From contig DJQB01000002.1 in assembly GCA_002439875.1 (NCBI GenBank), positions 65,046 to 129,045 of the forward strand: a stretch of DNA of 64,000 bases, in the 5' to 3' direction. The position numbers were made by a program, and so were the translations under genes. The notes beneath the pieces were generated by a model, which saw only the letters and a program-made list of their open reading frames with translations, was not told the origin of the DNA and did no database searches. This stretch comes from Bacteroidales bacterium UBA6397. Lineage in GTDB: Bacteria; Bacteroidota; Bacteroidia; Bacteroidales; UBA932. Positions 35,471 through 45,328 of this stretch are shown one piece after another (within the stretch, counting starts at the first letter, position 1; each line of letters starts with the position of its first letter).

Positions 35471-36997
35471 ATGAATATGAAAAAGTACATTGTCACAATC
35501 TCAACATTCGTCACTTTGGCTTTTACGCCAATGCTGATGACTGCCCAACAGACGTTAACGTTGGAGCAATGCCGGGAAATGGCGATTGAGAACAACAAGA
35601 CCCTTAAACTGGCCGAAACGAAGATTGAAATGGCTGGCTACGATCGAAAGATTGCATTTGCTAACTATCTTCCTAATGTCTCAGCCACAGGTGCTTACGT
35701 CTATAATGCTAATGACATTGCCCTAGTCAGCGATGCGACATCGCAAAAGCTTCAAAACATGGGAACACTGATTCATTCTCAAGCTAAGGATTTTGCTCAG
35801 AATCTGATGACTGCAATAAAGTCTAATCCGGCTGCGGCTCTTGAGTATATGAACAGCCCAATGTGGCAAACCGTCGTGGGTGCGTTGTCACAGACGGACA
35901 TGTCGCAGACTATTAATGCTTTAGGGAAAGAAATCGATGATGCTTTCCATCCGGATCTTCATAACATATTTGCAGGTGCGGTCACAGTTCAGCAACCAGT
36001 CTTTATGGGTGGAAAGATCATCGCTGCCAATCACATTGCCAAATTGGCAGAGGAGTTGTCTAAAACCCAGTTCGATCAGCAGTACCAGCAAGTGATTGTG
36101 GATGTCGATCAGGCATATTGGCAGATTGTTTCCATTGCGAACAAGAAGAAACTTGCTGATGCTTATGCTGACCTGCTTCACAAGATGGAGCATGATGTTG
36201 AACTTTCTGTCAAGGAAGGAGTTGCCACAGAGTCGGACGCTCTTCAGATAAAAGTGAAAGCCAATGAGGCGGACATGTTGAAGACTAAATCCGACAATGG
36301 ATTGACTCTTGCCAAGATGCTTCTTTGCAAGCAAATAGGGATTGACCTCAACTCTGAGATCGTTCTTGCGGATGAGACACTTTCCGACATTCCTGTCCCT
36401 CAGATGAACTCTGAAAAGGCTCTTGAACAAATCTATGAGGATAGGCCGGAGACCAGAGGTCTTGAGCTTGCATCCAAAATTTATGACGGCAAGGTTCGTG
36501 TCGCAAGGGCTGACATGATGCCGAAGATTGCATTGATGGCCGGCTATTCTGTCACCAATCCAAACCTGAAGAACGGCTTCCGGAAAGATTGGGGCGGATT
36601 CTTCAATGCCGGAGTCATGGTGAACATCCCTCTGTTCCATGGCTTCGAGGCTTTGAGCAAGACCCGTAAGGCAAAGGCGGAGGCAACCCTTTATAGGACG
36701 CGGCTTGAGGATGCCAAGAATCTGATCAACCTTCAAGTCACCCAGCTACGCAAGCAAGAAGGCGAGGCATTTGAGAAACTGACTATGGCTCAAAACAATC
36801 TGGCTAGTGCGGAAGAAAATCTTCGTACAGCGACAGTCGGCTTCGAGGAGGGTGTGATTGAGACAAACATCGCCCTTGCCGCCCAGACGGCTTGGCTCAA
36901 GGCTCATTCTGAATATATCGACGCGGGAATCGAACTCCAGATGCTCGCCGCCAATCTCAACAAGGCCGAGGGCAACAGCCACGCTCAGACAAAATAA
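35471..36997 (+). CDS. TolC-family outer membrane efflux protein
   Basis: Outer membrane channel of a tripartite exporter. Signal peptide (MKKYIVTISTFVTLAFTPML, ending about residue 26), then two repeats of long amphipathic helices typical of OEP proteins, starting LTLEQCREMAIENNKTLKLA and ending in SAEENLRTATVGFEEGVIE. 508 residues. ATG 35471 is used; the ATG at 35477, two codons later, is equally possible. First gene of a four-gene operon. Confidence 0.93.
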   Translation: MNMKKYIVTISTFVTLAFTPMLMTAQQTLTLEQCREMAIENNKTLKLAETKIEMAGYDRKIAFANYLPNVSATGAYVYNANDIALVSDATSQKLQNMGTLIHSQAKDFAQNLMTAIKSNPAAALEYMNSPMWQTVVGALSQTDMSQTINALGKEIDDAFHPDLHNIFAGAVTVQQPVFMGGKIIAANHIAKLAEELSKTQFDQQYQQVIVDVDQAYWQIVSIANKKKLADAYADLLHKMEHDVELSVKEGVATESDALQIKVKANEADMLKTKSDNGLTLAKMLLCKQIGIDLNSEIVLADETLSDIPVPQMNSEKALEQIYEDRPETRGLELASKIYDGKVRVARADMMPKIALMAGYSVTNPNLKNGFRKDWGGFFNAGVMVNIPLFHGFEALSKTRKAKAEATLYRTRLEDAKNLINLQVTQLRKQEGEAFEKLTMAQNNLASAEENLRTATVGFEEGVIETNIALAAQTAWLKAHSEYIDAGIELQMLAANLNKAEGNSHAQTK

Positions 36998-37050
36998 GCG
37001 TTAAGAATATGTCGCTAAGGATTTAAGTTAAAGGAGAAAAATAAAAATCA

Positions 37051-38046
37051 ATGAATATTATGGAAAAGGAAAAGAAAAGCTACAATCTTGTGATTGGCAT
37101 TGTGGCACTTATTGTGATCATTCTTCTGATTGCTGTCATCGGCTATTTCGTTTCAAAACCAAAACCGTTGGTAATTCAAGGTGAAGCTGAGGCCAGTGAA
37201 TATAGGGTTTCCGGAAAGGTGCCGGGAAGAATTGAGGAGATGTTCGTCAAAGAGGGTCAGATGGTTCATAAAGGAGACACGGTCGCGTTCATCGATTCTC
37301 CTGAGGTACGAGCAAAACTAGCTCAGGCAAATGCTGTTAAGGCTGCTGTAAGCGCCCAAAGCAGAAAAGCTCAGAATGGGGCTCGCAAAGAACAGATCGC
37401 TGGAGCCTACGAGCTTTATCAGACAGCTCTTGTTCAAGAAGACGTCATGAAGAAGTCTTTCGACAGGATTCAGAAGCTATATGACCAGAAAGTAATCGCG
37501 GCTCAAAAGTACGATGAGGTCAAGGCCAAATACGATGCGGCCGTTGCTCAGACAAAAGCCGCAAAGAGTCAGTATGACATGGCGGTGAACGGAGCTCGCG
37601 CGGAGGACAAGGCGTCAGCCCAGGCTCTTGTTGACCAAGCTAATGGTGCGTTGATGGAGGTTGAGTCTTACATGGGAGAGTTGTATCTGACATCTCCTTC
37701 AGACGGAATCATTTCTGCTGTCTTTCCTAAGGTCGGTGAACTTGTCGGTCAGGGCGCTCCGGTTGCCAGTGTAACCGATCTGAACGACATCTGGTTCACG
37801 TTCAATGTTCGTGAGGACTATCTCCACGGCATGAAGCAGGGTGACAAGATTACTGTAATCATCCCGGCTCTTGATGGCAAGGAGGTTCCCGCAACTGTCA
37901 ACTATGTGGCTGTACGTGAGTCTTACGCTACATGGAAAGCTACTAAGGAAACTGGAATGTATGATGCCAAGACTTTCGAGGTCAGGGCTGTCCCGGATGT
38001 GAAGGTTGATGGAATTCGTCCTGGTATGTCCGCTATCGTAAAATAG
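37051..38046 (+). CDS. HlyD-family periplasmic adaptor protein
   Basis: Membrane fusion protein linking inner-membrane permeases to the TolC channel. One N-terminal membrane helix (residues 12-34), a lipoyl-like domain (VSGKVPGRIEEMFVKEGQMV), a long alpha-hairpin rich in Ala/Lys/Gln (about 85-215), then the returning lipoyl half and beta-barrel (LTSPSDGIISAVFPKVGELV). 331 residues. It starts 53 bases after tolC. Confidence 0.93.
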   Translation: MNIMEKEKKSYNLVIGIVALIVIILLIAVIGYFVSKPKPLVIQGEAEASEYRVSGKVPGRIEEMFVKEGQMVHKGDTVAFIDSPEVRAKLAQANAVKAAVSAQSRKAQNGARKEQIAGAYELYQTALVQEDVMKKSFDRIQKLYDQKVIAAQKYDEVKAKYDAAVAQTKAAKSQYDMAVNGARAEDKASAQALVDQANGALMEVESYMGELYLTSPSDGIISAVFPKVGELVGQGAPVASVTDLNDIWFTFNVREDYLHGMKQGDKITVIIPALDGKEVPATVNYVAVRESYATWKATKETGMYDAKTFEVRAVPDVKVDGIRPGMSAIVK

Positions 38047-38056
38047 GGAAATCATC

Positions 38057-39226
38057 ATGAACAATTGGCAGAAAATTATTGCGGTCGCGCGCCGCGAACT
38101 CAGGATAATCCGGCAGCGTCCGCTCTATCTTCTGGGTTCGGTAGGCGTGATCGCGTTCTGCGCCATATTCTTTCTGACTTTTCTGAAGGCAGGCCTGCCT
38201 AGTGATATTCCGATCGGTCTTGTGGATTATGATTATTCTTCCACTTCACGGAATTTCTGTCAGCAGTTGGATGCCACCCAGTTGGGCAAGGTCGTCCACT
38301 ACGATTCCTTCACTGCTGCAAGAGAGGACATGAACAGAGGCAAGATCGCCGCTGTGTGTGTGGTTCCTGTCGGGATGAATGATGACATACAGGCAAACAG
38401 GCAGCCGAAGATCACGTTCTATGTCAACGGATTGTATTTCGTTAGTGGTGCATTGGCATGGAAGGATTTGCTTACAATGGTGAATCTGACTAACGGAGCG
38501 GTTCAGAGAGAGGCATTCAGGGCGAGAGGCTACAATGACAGCCAGATCATGGGTATGATCCAACCTGTCAATGTGGATATGCATCAGATCGGCAACACCA
38601 CGACCAACTATGGCTATTACCTGAGCAGTGTTCTTCTGCCGGGAGTGTTGGAAATGATAGTGATAATCGTCCTGATATATTCATTAGGTGCAGAGCTGAA
38701 GTACGGTACTTCCCGTCATCTGCTTCAGACTTCGGGTGGTTCCATTGTGTCCGCCATTGCCGGCAAGCTGCTGGTTTGGACACTGACATTCTCAGCGTTA
38801 GGGCTGATCCTTATTTTGCTGATGTACCACCGGCTGCATTTCCCGCTAGCCGGGTCGATTTGGAACATGTTCTTGGGAATATTCCTGATGATTTTGGCTA
38901 GTGAAGCGATTGCGATCTTCATCATCGAGATGCTCCCTGTGCCGAGGTTGGCATTGAGCATCGGTGCTCTTTACAGCGTGCTTGGATTCTCGCTTTCAGG
39001 CTTTACACTTCCGATCGAGGCGATGCCTCCTTACATTCAGGGGCTTGCGTCCGCGTTCCCGCTAAGGCATTATTATGAGTTCTATGTTCAGGAGGCAATC
39101 TTCGGGGCGGGGTTCATCGGTTGGTGGAAGCAGGTGATATATCTGCTTCTGTTTATCCTTGTGCCTCTCATCGGGTTGGCACGACTCAAGAGGGCTTACA
39201 TTCTTCAGAACTTCCCTAAAGACTAA
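38057..39226 (+). CDS. ABC-2 type permease (YbhS/YhhJ-like), first copy
   Basis: Membrane subunit with an N-terminal helix (SVGVIAFCAIFFLTF), a large periplasmic domain (about 40-215), and five C-terminal helices in the ABC-2 pattern. LSGFTLPIEAMPPYIQGLASAFPLRHY gives the family signature (key part LPIEAMPPYIQ...FPLRHY). 389 residues. It begins 10 bases after the HlyD gene. No ATP-binding subunit is encoded in the cluster. Confidence 0.9.
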   Translation: MNNWQKIIAVARRELRIIRQRPLYLLGSVGVIAFCAIFFLTFLKAGLPSDIPIGLVDYDYSSTSRNFCQQLDATQLGKVVHYDSFTAAREDMNRGKIAAVCVVPVGMNDDIQANRQPKITFYVNGLYFVSGALAWKDLLTMVNLTNGAVQREAFRARGYNDSQIMGMIQPVNVDMHQIGNTTTNYGYYLSSVLLPGVLEMIVIIVLIYSLGAELKYGTSRHLLQTSGGSIVSAIAGKLLVWTLTFSALGLILILLMYHRLHFPLAGSIWNMFLGIFLMILASEAIAIFIIEMLPVPRLALSIGALYSVLGFSLSGFTLPIEAMPPYIQGLASAFPLRHYYEFYVQEAIFGAGFIGWWKQVIYLLLFILVPLIGLARLKRAYILQNFPKD

Positions 39227-39231
39227 GCGAC

Positions 39232-40509
39232 ATGAGATATTCATACTTAAAAACATGGATCAAGGACTTCTGGGGCATATTCTGCCATGAGTTCCGACAG
39301 ATTTTCTCTGACAGTGGTGTGCTGCTGATTTTCCTTGTCGCGGGTCTGGCCTATCCATTGCTGTACAATGTGGTCTATCTGAACGGTATCCTTTCGGACA
39401 CACCGGTCGCGGTGGTTGACAATTGTGACAGTCAGGACAGCCATCGTTTCATCAGGGAAATTGATGCCACCCGAGAGGTGAGAATCGCAGCGAATTGTGT
39501 GAATATGGCCGAGGCGGAAAAGATGATGCAGGAGCGCAAGGTCAACGGTATCATTTATTTCCCTTCTGATTTCACCGAGAAACTTGTGAGAAACGAGACC
39601 GCGACATTCTCCGTCTATGCGGACATGAGCAGTTTCCTGTACTACAAAAACGCCTTGATGGCCACCAACTTCGTGATGCTTCACGAGGTAGGGCAGATTC
39701 AGATGAAGAGGTTCGCTTCGGCCGGGATGTCTGAACAACAAATATCGCAGACAGTAAAGCCGCTTGGGTATGAGGACAACAACCCGTACAACAGGGCGTT
39801 CAACTACAGCTTCTTCCTCATTTCGGCCATCCTGATGATCATCATCCAGCAGACGTTGTTCTACGGAATGTCCCTGTTGGTCGGAACGGCCAGGGAGAGG
39901 AACCGCAGCTTTGCTTCGCTTCCTGACAAACTTGAAGGCCACGGTGTCGGGCGTGTGGTTCTGGGACGTGGAGGAGCCTACTGGCTGCTTTACATTGCCG
40001 TGGGCATGTACATAGCCTTCATCGTGCCTGCCATATTCGGGATTCCTCAAAGGGGAGAGTTCCATGACGTGCTGGCTCTGTTGGTGTTCTTCATCACCGA
40101 CTGTGTGTTCTTCAGCATGACTTGGAGCACGCTGATCACAAGGAGGGAGTCCGTCTTTCTTCTCTTCCTTGCGATGTCACCGGTGGCTCTGTTCCTGACG
40201 GGATGTTCTTGGCCGACAATCGCTTTCCCTGAGTTCTGGAAATGGTTCTCCTACATATTCCCGTCCACATTCGGAGCACAGGGCTTCATAAACCTTAGCA
40301 CTGCGGGTGGTGACATGGGATCCGCTGATGTCCAGATGAAGGCGATGGTGCTTCAGACGATAATATATTTCTTCCTCGCTTGTGCGGCCGTCTACCTAGA
40401 GAATTGGGTTATCCGCCACAAGGAAGCCCTCCTTGAAAGGCGCGAGCGTTTCGAGAAGCGTGTCGGAATAGACCGTAAGGAGGACGCCAAGATCATCGCC
40501 GGCGAGTAA
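39232..40509 (+). CDS. ABC-2 type permease (YbhR-like), second copy
   Basis: Paralogue of the preceding gene with the same plan: an N-terminal helix (LLIFLVAGLAYPLLYNVVY), a periplasmic domain, and C-terminal helices, including the signature TGCSWPTIAFPEFWKWFSYIFP (quoted from its key residues SWP, PEFWKW). A C-terminal basic tail (RRERFEKRVGIDRKEDAK) faces the cytosol. 425 residues, starting 5 bases after the previous stop. The two permeases probably form a heterodimer. Confidence 0.9.
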   Translation: MRYSYLKTWIKDFWGIFCHEFRQIFSDSGVLLIFLVAGLAYPLLYNVVYLNGILSDTPVAVVDNCDSQDSHRFIREIDATREVRIAANCVNMAEAEKMMQERKVNGIIYFPSDFTEKLVRNETATFSVYADMSSFLYYKNALMATNFVMLHEVGQIQMKRFASAGMSEQQISQTVKPLGYEDNNPYNRAFNYSFFLISAILMIIIQQTLFYGMSLLVGTARERNRSFASLPDKLEGHGVGRVVLGRGGAYWLLYIAVGMYIAFIVPAIFGIPQRGEFHDVLALLVFFITDCVFFSMTWSTLITRRESVFLLFLAMSPVALFLTGCSWPTIAFPEFWKWFSYIFPSTFGAQGFINLSTAGGDMGSADVQMKAMVLQTIIYFFLACAAVYLENWVIRHKEALLERRERFEKRVGIDRKEDAKIIAGE

Positions 40510-40596
40510 GGTCTGATACGACTTGCGGCCTTTGAATATGTCATTCCGGTCGCAGAGTATCTCTAAGTGGCAGTTGTTTTACAGTTATACTTTGGC

Positions 40597-40695
40597 TAAA
40601 GCAGACATATACTGCCGTAGGTGGCTTTGGCTCCCGAAGAGGGAGGGGACCCACGAAGTGGGGAGGATCACCGGAGGCAGTATATGTCTGCTTTA
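40597..40695. repeat. Intergenic inverted-repeat element with internal hairpins
   Basis: A perfect 20-bp inverted repeat (40597-40616 with 40676-40695) encloses 59 bases. The enclosed part holds two small hairpins, CTCCCGAAGAGGGAG (about 40631) and CCCACGAAGTGGG (about 40650), and a GGTG/CACC closing pair. As RNA or single-stranded DNA it would fold as a branched junction. It lies between two convergent genes and ends at the base before the aldolase stop codon. It may act as a bidirectional terminator or be a mobile miniature repeat. Confidence 0.75.
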
Positions 40696-40696
40696 A

Positions 40697-42004
40697 CTAT
40701 TCTCCCACGTGGAACGCCACGCGGAGCTCCTCGATCTCCTCGTCTGTGATCGGGTTCAGTTTGCCGAGCGGAGCGGCCAGGATCAGTGACCGGGCGCTGA
40801 AGTCCGCCACCTCAAGACGGTCGAACGTGTTGATGAGCTGGTCTCCTGTCACCACAACGGAATCGTTCTCCAGCATCACGAACGGCCTGTGCTTGAACTC
40901 GTCAGCGAGTTCGGGCAGATGCTCGTTGTACTGGCTTCCGAACGGGAATGTCGGGATGTCCTGAAGGAATATCCAGCTTTCAGGGATGGTGCGCACATCG
41001 AATTTCACTCCGGTCGTGCAGAATCCCATCAGAGCAGGGGACTGGGTCAGGATGATCGAGTTGACCTTCGGATTGCGACGGTAGATTTCGTAGTGAAGTG
41101 CTACAGAGCGGCTTGCGTTCTTCCCGGCCTCGACCATTCCGTCCTTGACCTGAACGATGTCCTCCGGCTCAAGATCCCAACGCTGCATGCTGGACGGTGT
41201 GATGAGGAAGTCATTGCCTCTCCAACGCACGGATGCAGTGCCGTATGAGCTGCACATAAGCCCCTGCGAGCATGCCCTGCGGACAATCTTGCAGATCTCC
41301 GCGCGGATTGCCCTTTCGTCTGAAGGGTGGGTGACGTTCATAAAATGTTGGAACGGAACATTAACGGCTTTCTCGTGTTGGTGTATTTGCTCTTCGCTCA
41401 AGTATTTAGGTTCGCCTAAAGTCTTGGCGTTCAGGATTGTGCGGGCGCAGAGCTCAAGGGTCTCGAACCGTTGGTAGGCATCGGCGATGTCCTCACCGGC
41501 CACCACGACACCGTGGTTCTCCATGATGACGGCCTTGTAGTCTGGATTCTTTTTGAACTCGGCCACAATCTTCTTTCCCAGAAGTTCGCTCCCAGGGAGG
41601 GCATATTCAGCGAATCCAACAGGACCGCAAGTTTCTCGCGCCTGTGGGATGATGCTCGTGTCCGGCACCTGATGAACCATGCTGAATGTCACCAGTCCTG
41701 GAGGATGCGCATGGATCACAGAGTGAATATGCGGGTTCATCTTGTAGATGGCCTTGTGGAACGGGTACTCGGAAGAAGGCCTGTGAGGTCCAACGATGGT
41801 TCCGTCAGCCTTTACACACATGATGTCCGCCGGTGTAAGAGAACCCTTGTCAATCGCCGCCGGGGTGATCCACATGTCTCCGTTGTCGTCCATGATGGAC
41901 AGATTGCCACCGGAGGTAGTGGTCATCTCACTGCGATAGATCCTGCCGATGATGATTGCGATCTGCTCGGCCGGATGCATCAGATTTACGTCAAGTTGTT
42001 TCAT
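40697..42004 (-). CDS. Tandem-domain class II aldolase (L-fuculose-phosphate aldolase-like)
   Basis: Two class II aldolase/adducin domains in one chain. The first (about residues 8-215) has a complete active site: SGGNLS for the phosphate loop, the Glu in SSEYPFHKAIY, zinc ligands in HAHPPG, and the last His in ENHGVVV. The second (about 225-430) keeps the fold landmarks but has lost the ligands: SSYGTASVRW replaces SGGN, LTQSPAL replaces the HxH segment, and LENDSVVV replaces ENHG. It therefore probably has a structural or regulatory role. 435 residues, about twice the single-domain length. It is the last gene of a three-gene minus-strand sugar operon. Confidence 0.88.
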   Translation of the reverse strand: MKQLDVNLMHPAEQIAIIIGRIYRSEMTTTSGGNLSIMDDNGDMWITPAAIDKGSLTPADIMCVKADGTIVGPHRPSSEYPFHKAIYKMNPHIHSVIHAHPPGLVTFSMVHQVPDTSIIPQARETCGPVGFAEYALPGSELLGKKIVAEFKKNPDYKAVIMENHGVVVAGEDIADAYQRFETLELCARTILNAKTLGEPKYLSEEQIHQHEKAVNVPFQHFMNVTHPSDERAIRAEICKIVRRACSQGLMCSSYGTASVRWRGNDFLITPSSMQRWDLEPEDIVQVKDGMVEAGKNASRSVALHYEIYRRNPKVNSIILTQSPALMGFCTTGVKFDVRTIPESWIFLQDIPTFPFGSQYNEHLPELADEFKHRPFVMLENDSVVVTGDQLINTFDRLEVADFSARSLILAAPLGKLNPITDEEIEELRVAFHVGE

Positions 42005-42073
42005 AATATTAATGAGTTATATAGGAAACCGCTCTGGTTCTTTCGAATGCAAGGCGGCTTCACGGATTTACAA

Positions 42074-44026
42074 TTATGCCAGCATAACCTGACCGCCCGT
42101 CACCGGGATGGCCTGTCCGGTCTCTCCGGTCTGGTCGATGGCGTAGAGGATGGCCTTGCAGACATCCACCGGGTTGCAGCCCTTGCGCATGGGCACCTGG
42201 GCGAGGTAGTAATCTTTCACGTCCTGTACTGTCTTTGCCCCCGGAACCTTTCCGGCGTTGAGGTACTGGATGAACAGTCCGTTCTCCGGGTTGCTCCATA
42301 GCGGCCCGTCGTAGTAATTGCCTGGGCAGATGCTGTTGACTTTCACCCTGTAAGGAGCAAGCTCAAGGGCGAAAGACTGGGTCAGACCTATTCCTCCGAA
42401 CTTGCCGCCGGCGTAGGCGAAATTGGCCTTGCTGCCGCGCAGTCCGCTCTTGCTGTTGACCTGGATGATGTCGGCGAAATAATCGGGATCGTACTTTGTC
42501 TCGATCTTCATGATGTGTGATGCGACCTTGGCGCAGAAGAAGTAGGCCTCGTAGTTGATCTTGGTGACGAACTCGAAGTCCTCCGGTGTCATCACGTTCA
42601 GGCCTCCGGCGCGGACCACTCCGGCGTTGCTGACGAACGCATCCAGCGCGCCGAAATTCAGAATGGTCTCCCTCATCAGGTTCTGGAGGCTCTCCATGTC
42701 AGCGACATTAGTCTTTACGAATATGGCCTTGTTGGCTCCGGCCTTCCCGTTGAAGCCCACGGCGGTCTTCTCTCCGGCAGCCTCGTTGAGGTCGGCGACC
42801 ACGATGTTGGCGCCCTGCGCCATCAACTCGCGGGCGATGCCTTCCCCGAATCCCTGAGCGGCTCCGGTCACGATGATCGTAAGGCCTTCAACACGACCTT
42901 TGGATGCCCTGGATGCGACTTTGCGGCGATAATTCTCCACCTCCCAGTTGTCGATGAAATCGATCCGGTTCTGTTCCATCGGATGTTCTCCACCGAAATT
43001 TTGGGCGAAGAAAGCAACCTTCATCGCATCGGTGAACACATCGGTGATGATCTGGGCATTCTTGGCGTTGTCTCCCACGGCCACGAGGCCGATTCCCTTG
43101 ATCAGCAGAACCTTAGGCGTGTAACCCCTTTCGCTGACAAAATCCTCGATCTTCCCTTCAGCCTGCTTCAGAATCTCCTCGTCCGACACAGCGTCAATGA
43201 ATATGTAGGCGCTCTTGCAGTACACGATGATGTCCGGTGTGAATGGTTTGGCGATCTTGTCAAAGCGACCGTCAATGAAGAAGTCCACAAGTGCGTTCTT
43301 GGTGACTTTCAATGTCTTGTAGCCCCTGCCGGAGCGTGAGAGCATCTGCCGGATGGCTGGAACGACATCCGTAACGGTCTCAGAGACAGCGGTGTCTCCC
43401 TCCGGCAGTGCGGCGACCTTGCCTTCAAGTTTCTCAATGATTTTTGAATATATTCCCTCAATCTCAACTGTGGTGCCCCCGCCCACGAATATTCCGTGAT
43501 TCTGGAGGAATATCACCTGCGGTTCTTTGCCGTTGGCTGCCTTGTAGGCCTTTATCCTGTCATAGACCTTCTTGAAAAGCGTGTAGCCAGGGTCAGTATA
43601 TCCAATGTAAAGGGCTTCCGGGAACAGTTCCTTGCAGGCAGCCTCGGCATTCACCGAGCACATCAGGCCGTTGACAAGGGTAGGGTGGAGGTGCACCACA
43701 AAGGCGAATCCGATGCAATTGTGCAGGGATGTTTCCACGGACGGTCTCCTGTCCTTTGTGATGCAGGCTGAGGCTAGATCGTTCTTGACCTGTTCCTCGC
43801 GGATAGCCGTGTCCGCATTGTAAGCCTTTTCGCCCATCTCGTTCAGGAGTGCTCTGTCAAGGACAGCGAATCCGTTCTCTGTTATCGTTGCGAGGGCGTG
43901 GCCGCTGGCCTTCACCCAAAGCTTATCCTCGTTTTTGTAGGAAGTGTTTCCGCCTCCTGCTATCACGAACCGGGAGTCCTGTCCGAACTTCCGTGAAATC
44001 GCGATAAGATCCTCAATCTGTTTCAT
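42074..44026 (-). CDS. Bifunctional class II aldolase / short-chain dehydrogenase (RhaD-RhaE-like)
   Basis: N-terminal class II aldolase domain (AGGGNTSYK, zinc ligands HLHP, LQNHGIFVGGG) to about residue 260, a linker, then an SDR domain from about residue 395. The SDR part has the NAD-binding TGAAQGFGEGIA, the NAG motif (SNAGVV) and the catalytic pair Tyr-x-x-x-Lys in AYAGGKFGG. This is the family annotated as bifunctional rhamnulose-1-phosphate aldolase / lactaldehyde dehydrogenase. The aldol cleavage product of a deoxy-sugar phosphate would be oxidised by the second domain. 650 residues. Substrate specificity is inferred from family only. Confidence 0.9.
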   Translation of the reverse strand: MKQIEDLIAISRKFGQDSRFVIAGGGNTSYKNEDKLWVKASGHALATITENGFAVLDRALLNEMGEKAYNADTAIREEQVKNDLASACITKDRRPSVETSLHNCIGFAFVVHLHPTLVNGLMCSVNAEAACKELFPEALYIGYTDPGYTLFKKVYDRIKAYKAANGKEPQVIFLQNHGIFVGGGTTVEIEGIYSKIIEKLEGKVAALPEGDTAVSETVTDVVPAIRQMLSRSGRGYKTLKVTKNALVDFFIDGRFDKIAKPFTPDIIVYCKSAYIFIDAVSDEEILKQAEGKIEDFVSERGYTPKVLLIKGIGLVAVGDNAKNAQIITDVFTDAMKVAFFAQNFGGEHPMEQNRIDFIDNWEVENYRRKVASRASKGRVEGLTIIVTGAAQGFGEGIARELMAQGANIVVADLNEAAGEKTAVGFNGKAGANKAIFVKTNVADMESLQNLMRETILNFGALDAFVSNAGVVRAGGLNVMTPEDFEFVTKINYEAYFFCAKVASHIMKIETKYDPDYFADIIQVNSKSGLRGSKANFAYAGGKFGGIGLTQSFALELAPYRVKVNSICPGNYYDGPLWSNPENGLFIQYLNAGKVPGAKTVQDVKDYYLAQVPMRKGCNPVDVCKAILYAIDQTGETGQAIPVTGGQVMLA

Positions 44027-44071
44027 ATTCGTGTCTTAGTTATGTGCTCTGTCTGCCGAACCGGCATATTC

Positions 44072-45181
44072 CTAAATGCCTAAGGTCTTGCGGATCAGTT
44101 CGTCTCCTGCTTCGATGGAGTCCAGCCCGGCTTGGTGGGCGGCGACCGCGCACGCTCCCAGATAGTTGGTCCCGCGCAGTTTCTCGCTGAGCCCTTCGGC
44201 GTTGTCACGGGTGCGAAGGCGGATCGGCTCCAATGCGGGCGTGTTGTGCTCAGAACCGAAGGTGACGATGAACCCCTCGTCCTGGAGGTAGCCGGAATAG
44301 TCCTCAAGCACGGCTGTCGTGTTGCGTGTCGTGATGAACTCCACCGATTTGATTCCGCGCTTTTTCAGCATGTCAGCTGCTTTCTGGAGATCGCCCTCGA
44401 AGTCGGTGAAGTTGCCCTTCGCGTCATCCGCAAGGAACGGATAGGTCGGGATTCCGCCAGCCGCCTTGATGATCTGGCAGACAGTCTCCATAGGCAGGAA
44501 CGCCTTCGGATCCTCAGGCACGAAAGCCGCGCCTCCGGCCTTGAGCAACTTGCTTCTGATCTCGTTCTCCACAGCCGCCTCGTTGTCCGGGGCGGATTTC
44601 AACGGCTGTCCTCCGAAGATTCTTTCGTAGAGGGCGAGTCTGTCCACGGTCTCTTTATGTTTTGACTCCACCGCGTGTCTCAATCCTTTGGCAAGATGTC
44701 TCTCCCGGACGGAGCCTTTGGTCATGTCCTTCACAACCTTCCTGAAATCAACACCGAACCCTGCCTTTACGTTGTCAAGGTGAGCGTTCAGTTTCGCGCA
44801 CATCCTCTCGACCTGGGCGTTGGACTCCGCCTTGATGTCAGCAAGCATCTGAGCCTCTTTGCCGCCGAGAACCACGGGGTAAGCCAACCCTTTCCCACTG
44901 AGGTAGGTGCGTCCGGGGTTGTTCGGGTCATTGACCCTGAGTCCCGCTGCCTGGTCTTCGCTGTTTAGAGAGATGAACTCGATGTTGAAAATAGGGTAAA
45001 GGTGTCGTGCGGAGCATTCATCGTTCCATTCCCTGTAGCCGTCAAGGCTATAGAAGTCGTTGATCCCCACCACTCCGACCCCTTCGGCTGCGGCCATGTC
45101 AAGAGCCTGCCTCACATCATTGAAAGCGCTGAATGAGTACGGTGTGTGCAGATGGGCGTTAACATCGATTATCGTTTTCAT
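44072..45181 (-). CDS. PHP-domain metallohydrolase
   Basis: 369-residue protein starting with the PHP metal-binding pattern (IIDVNAHLHTPYSFS). A second cluster near residue 40 (GVVGINDFYSL) and C-terminal SEHNT agree with a di- or trinuclear metal site. PHP proteins include histidinol phosphatase and other phosphoesterases; this subgroup travels with the RhaDE-like aldolase and its substrate is not known. First gene of the operon. The nearby upstream region was probably once shared with the divergent sugar carrier gene, now separated by the restriction-modification island. Confidence 0.82.
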   Translation of the reverse strand: MKTIIDVNAHLHTPYSFSAFNDVRQALDMAAAEGVGVVGINDFYSLDGYREWNDECSARHLYPIFNIEFISLNSEDQAAGLRVNDPNNPGRTYLSGKGLAYPVVLGGKEAQMLADIKAESNAQVERMCAKLNAHLDNVKAGFGVDFRKVVKDMTKGSVRERHLAKGLRHAVESKHKETVDRLALYERIFGGQPLKSAPDNEAAVENEIRSKLLKAGGAAFVPEDPKAFLPMETVCQIIKAAGGIPTYPFLADDAKGNFTDFEGDLQKAADMLKKRGIKSVEFITTRNTTAVLEDYSGYLQDEGFIVTFGSEHNTPALEPIRLRTRDNAEGLSEKLRGTNYLGACAVAAHQAGLDSIEAGDELIRKTLGI

Positions 45182-45328
45182 ATTCTTTATTCTTTTCGGC
45201 GCTCAGTTTCGCATTGAGGGGTGTCTGTCATCATTTCTCAAAGTTAACAATATTCCTGAAAAAGAAGTCCCCTCACGTTTGATTTCAAAGCAAAACAATC
45301 AAAATTGAAATTAGAAAGAATTGTGCGC

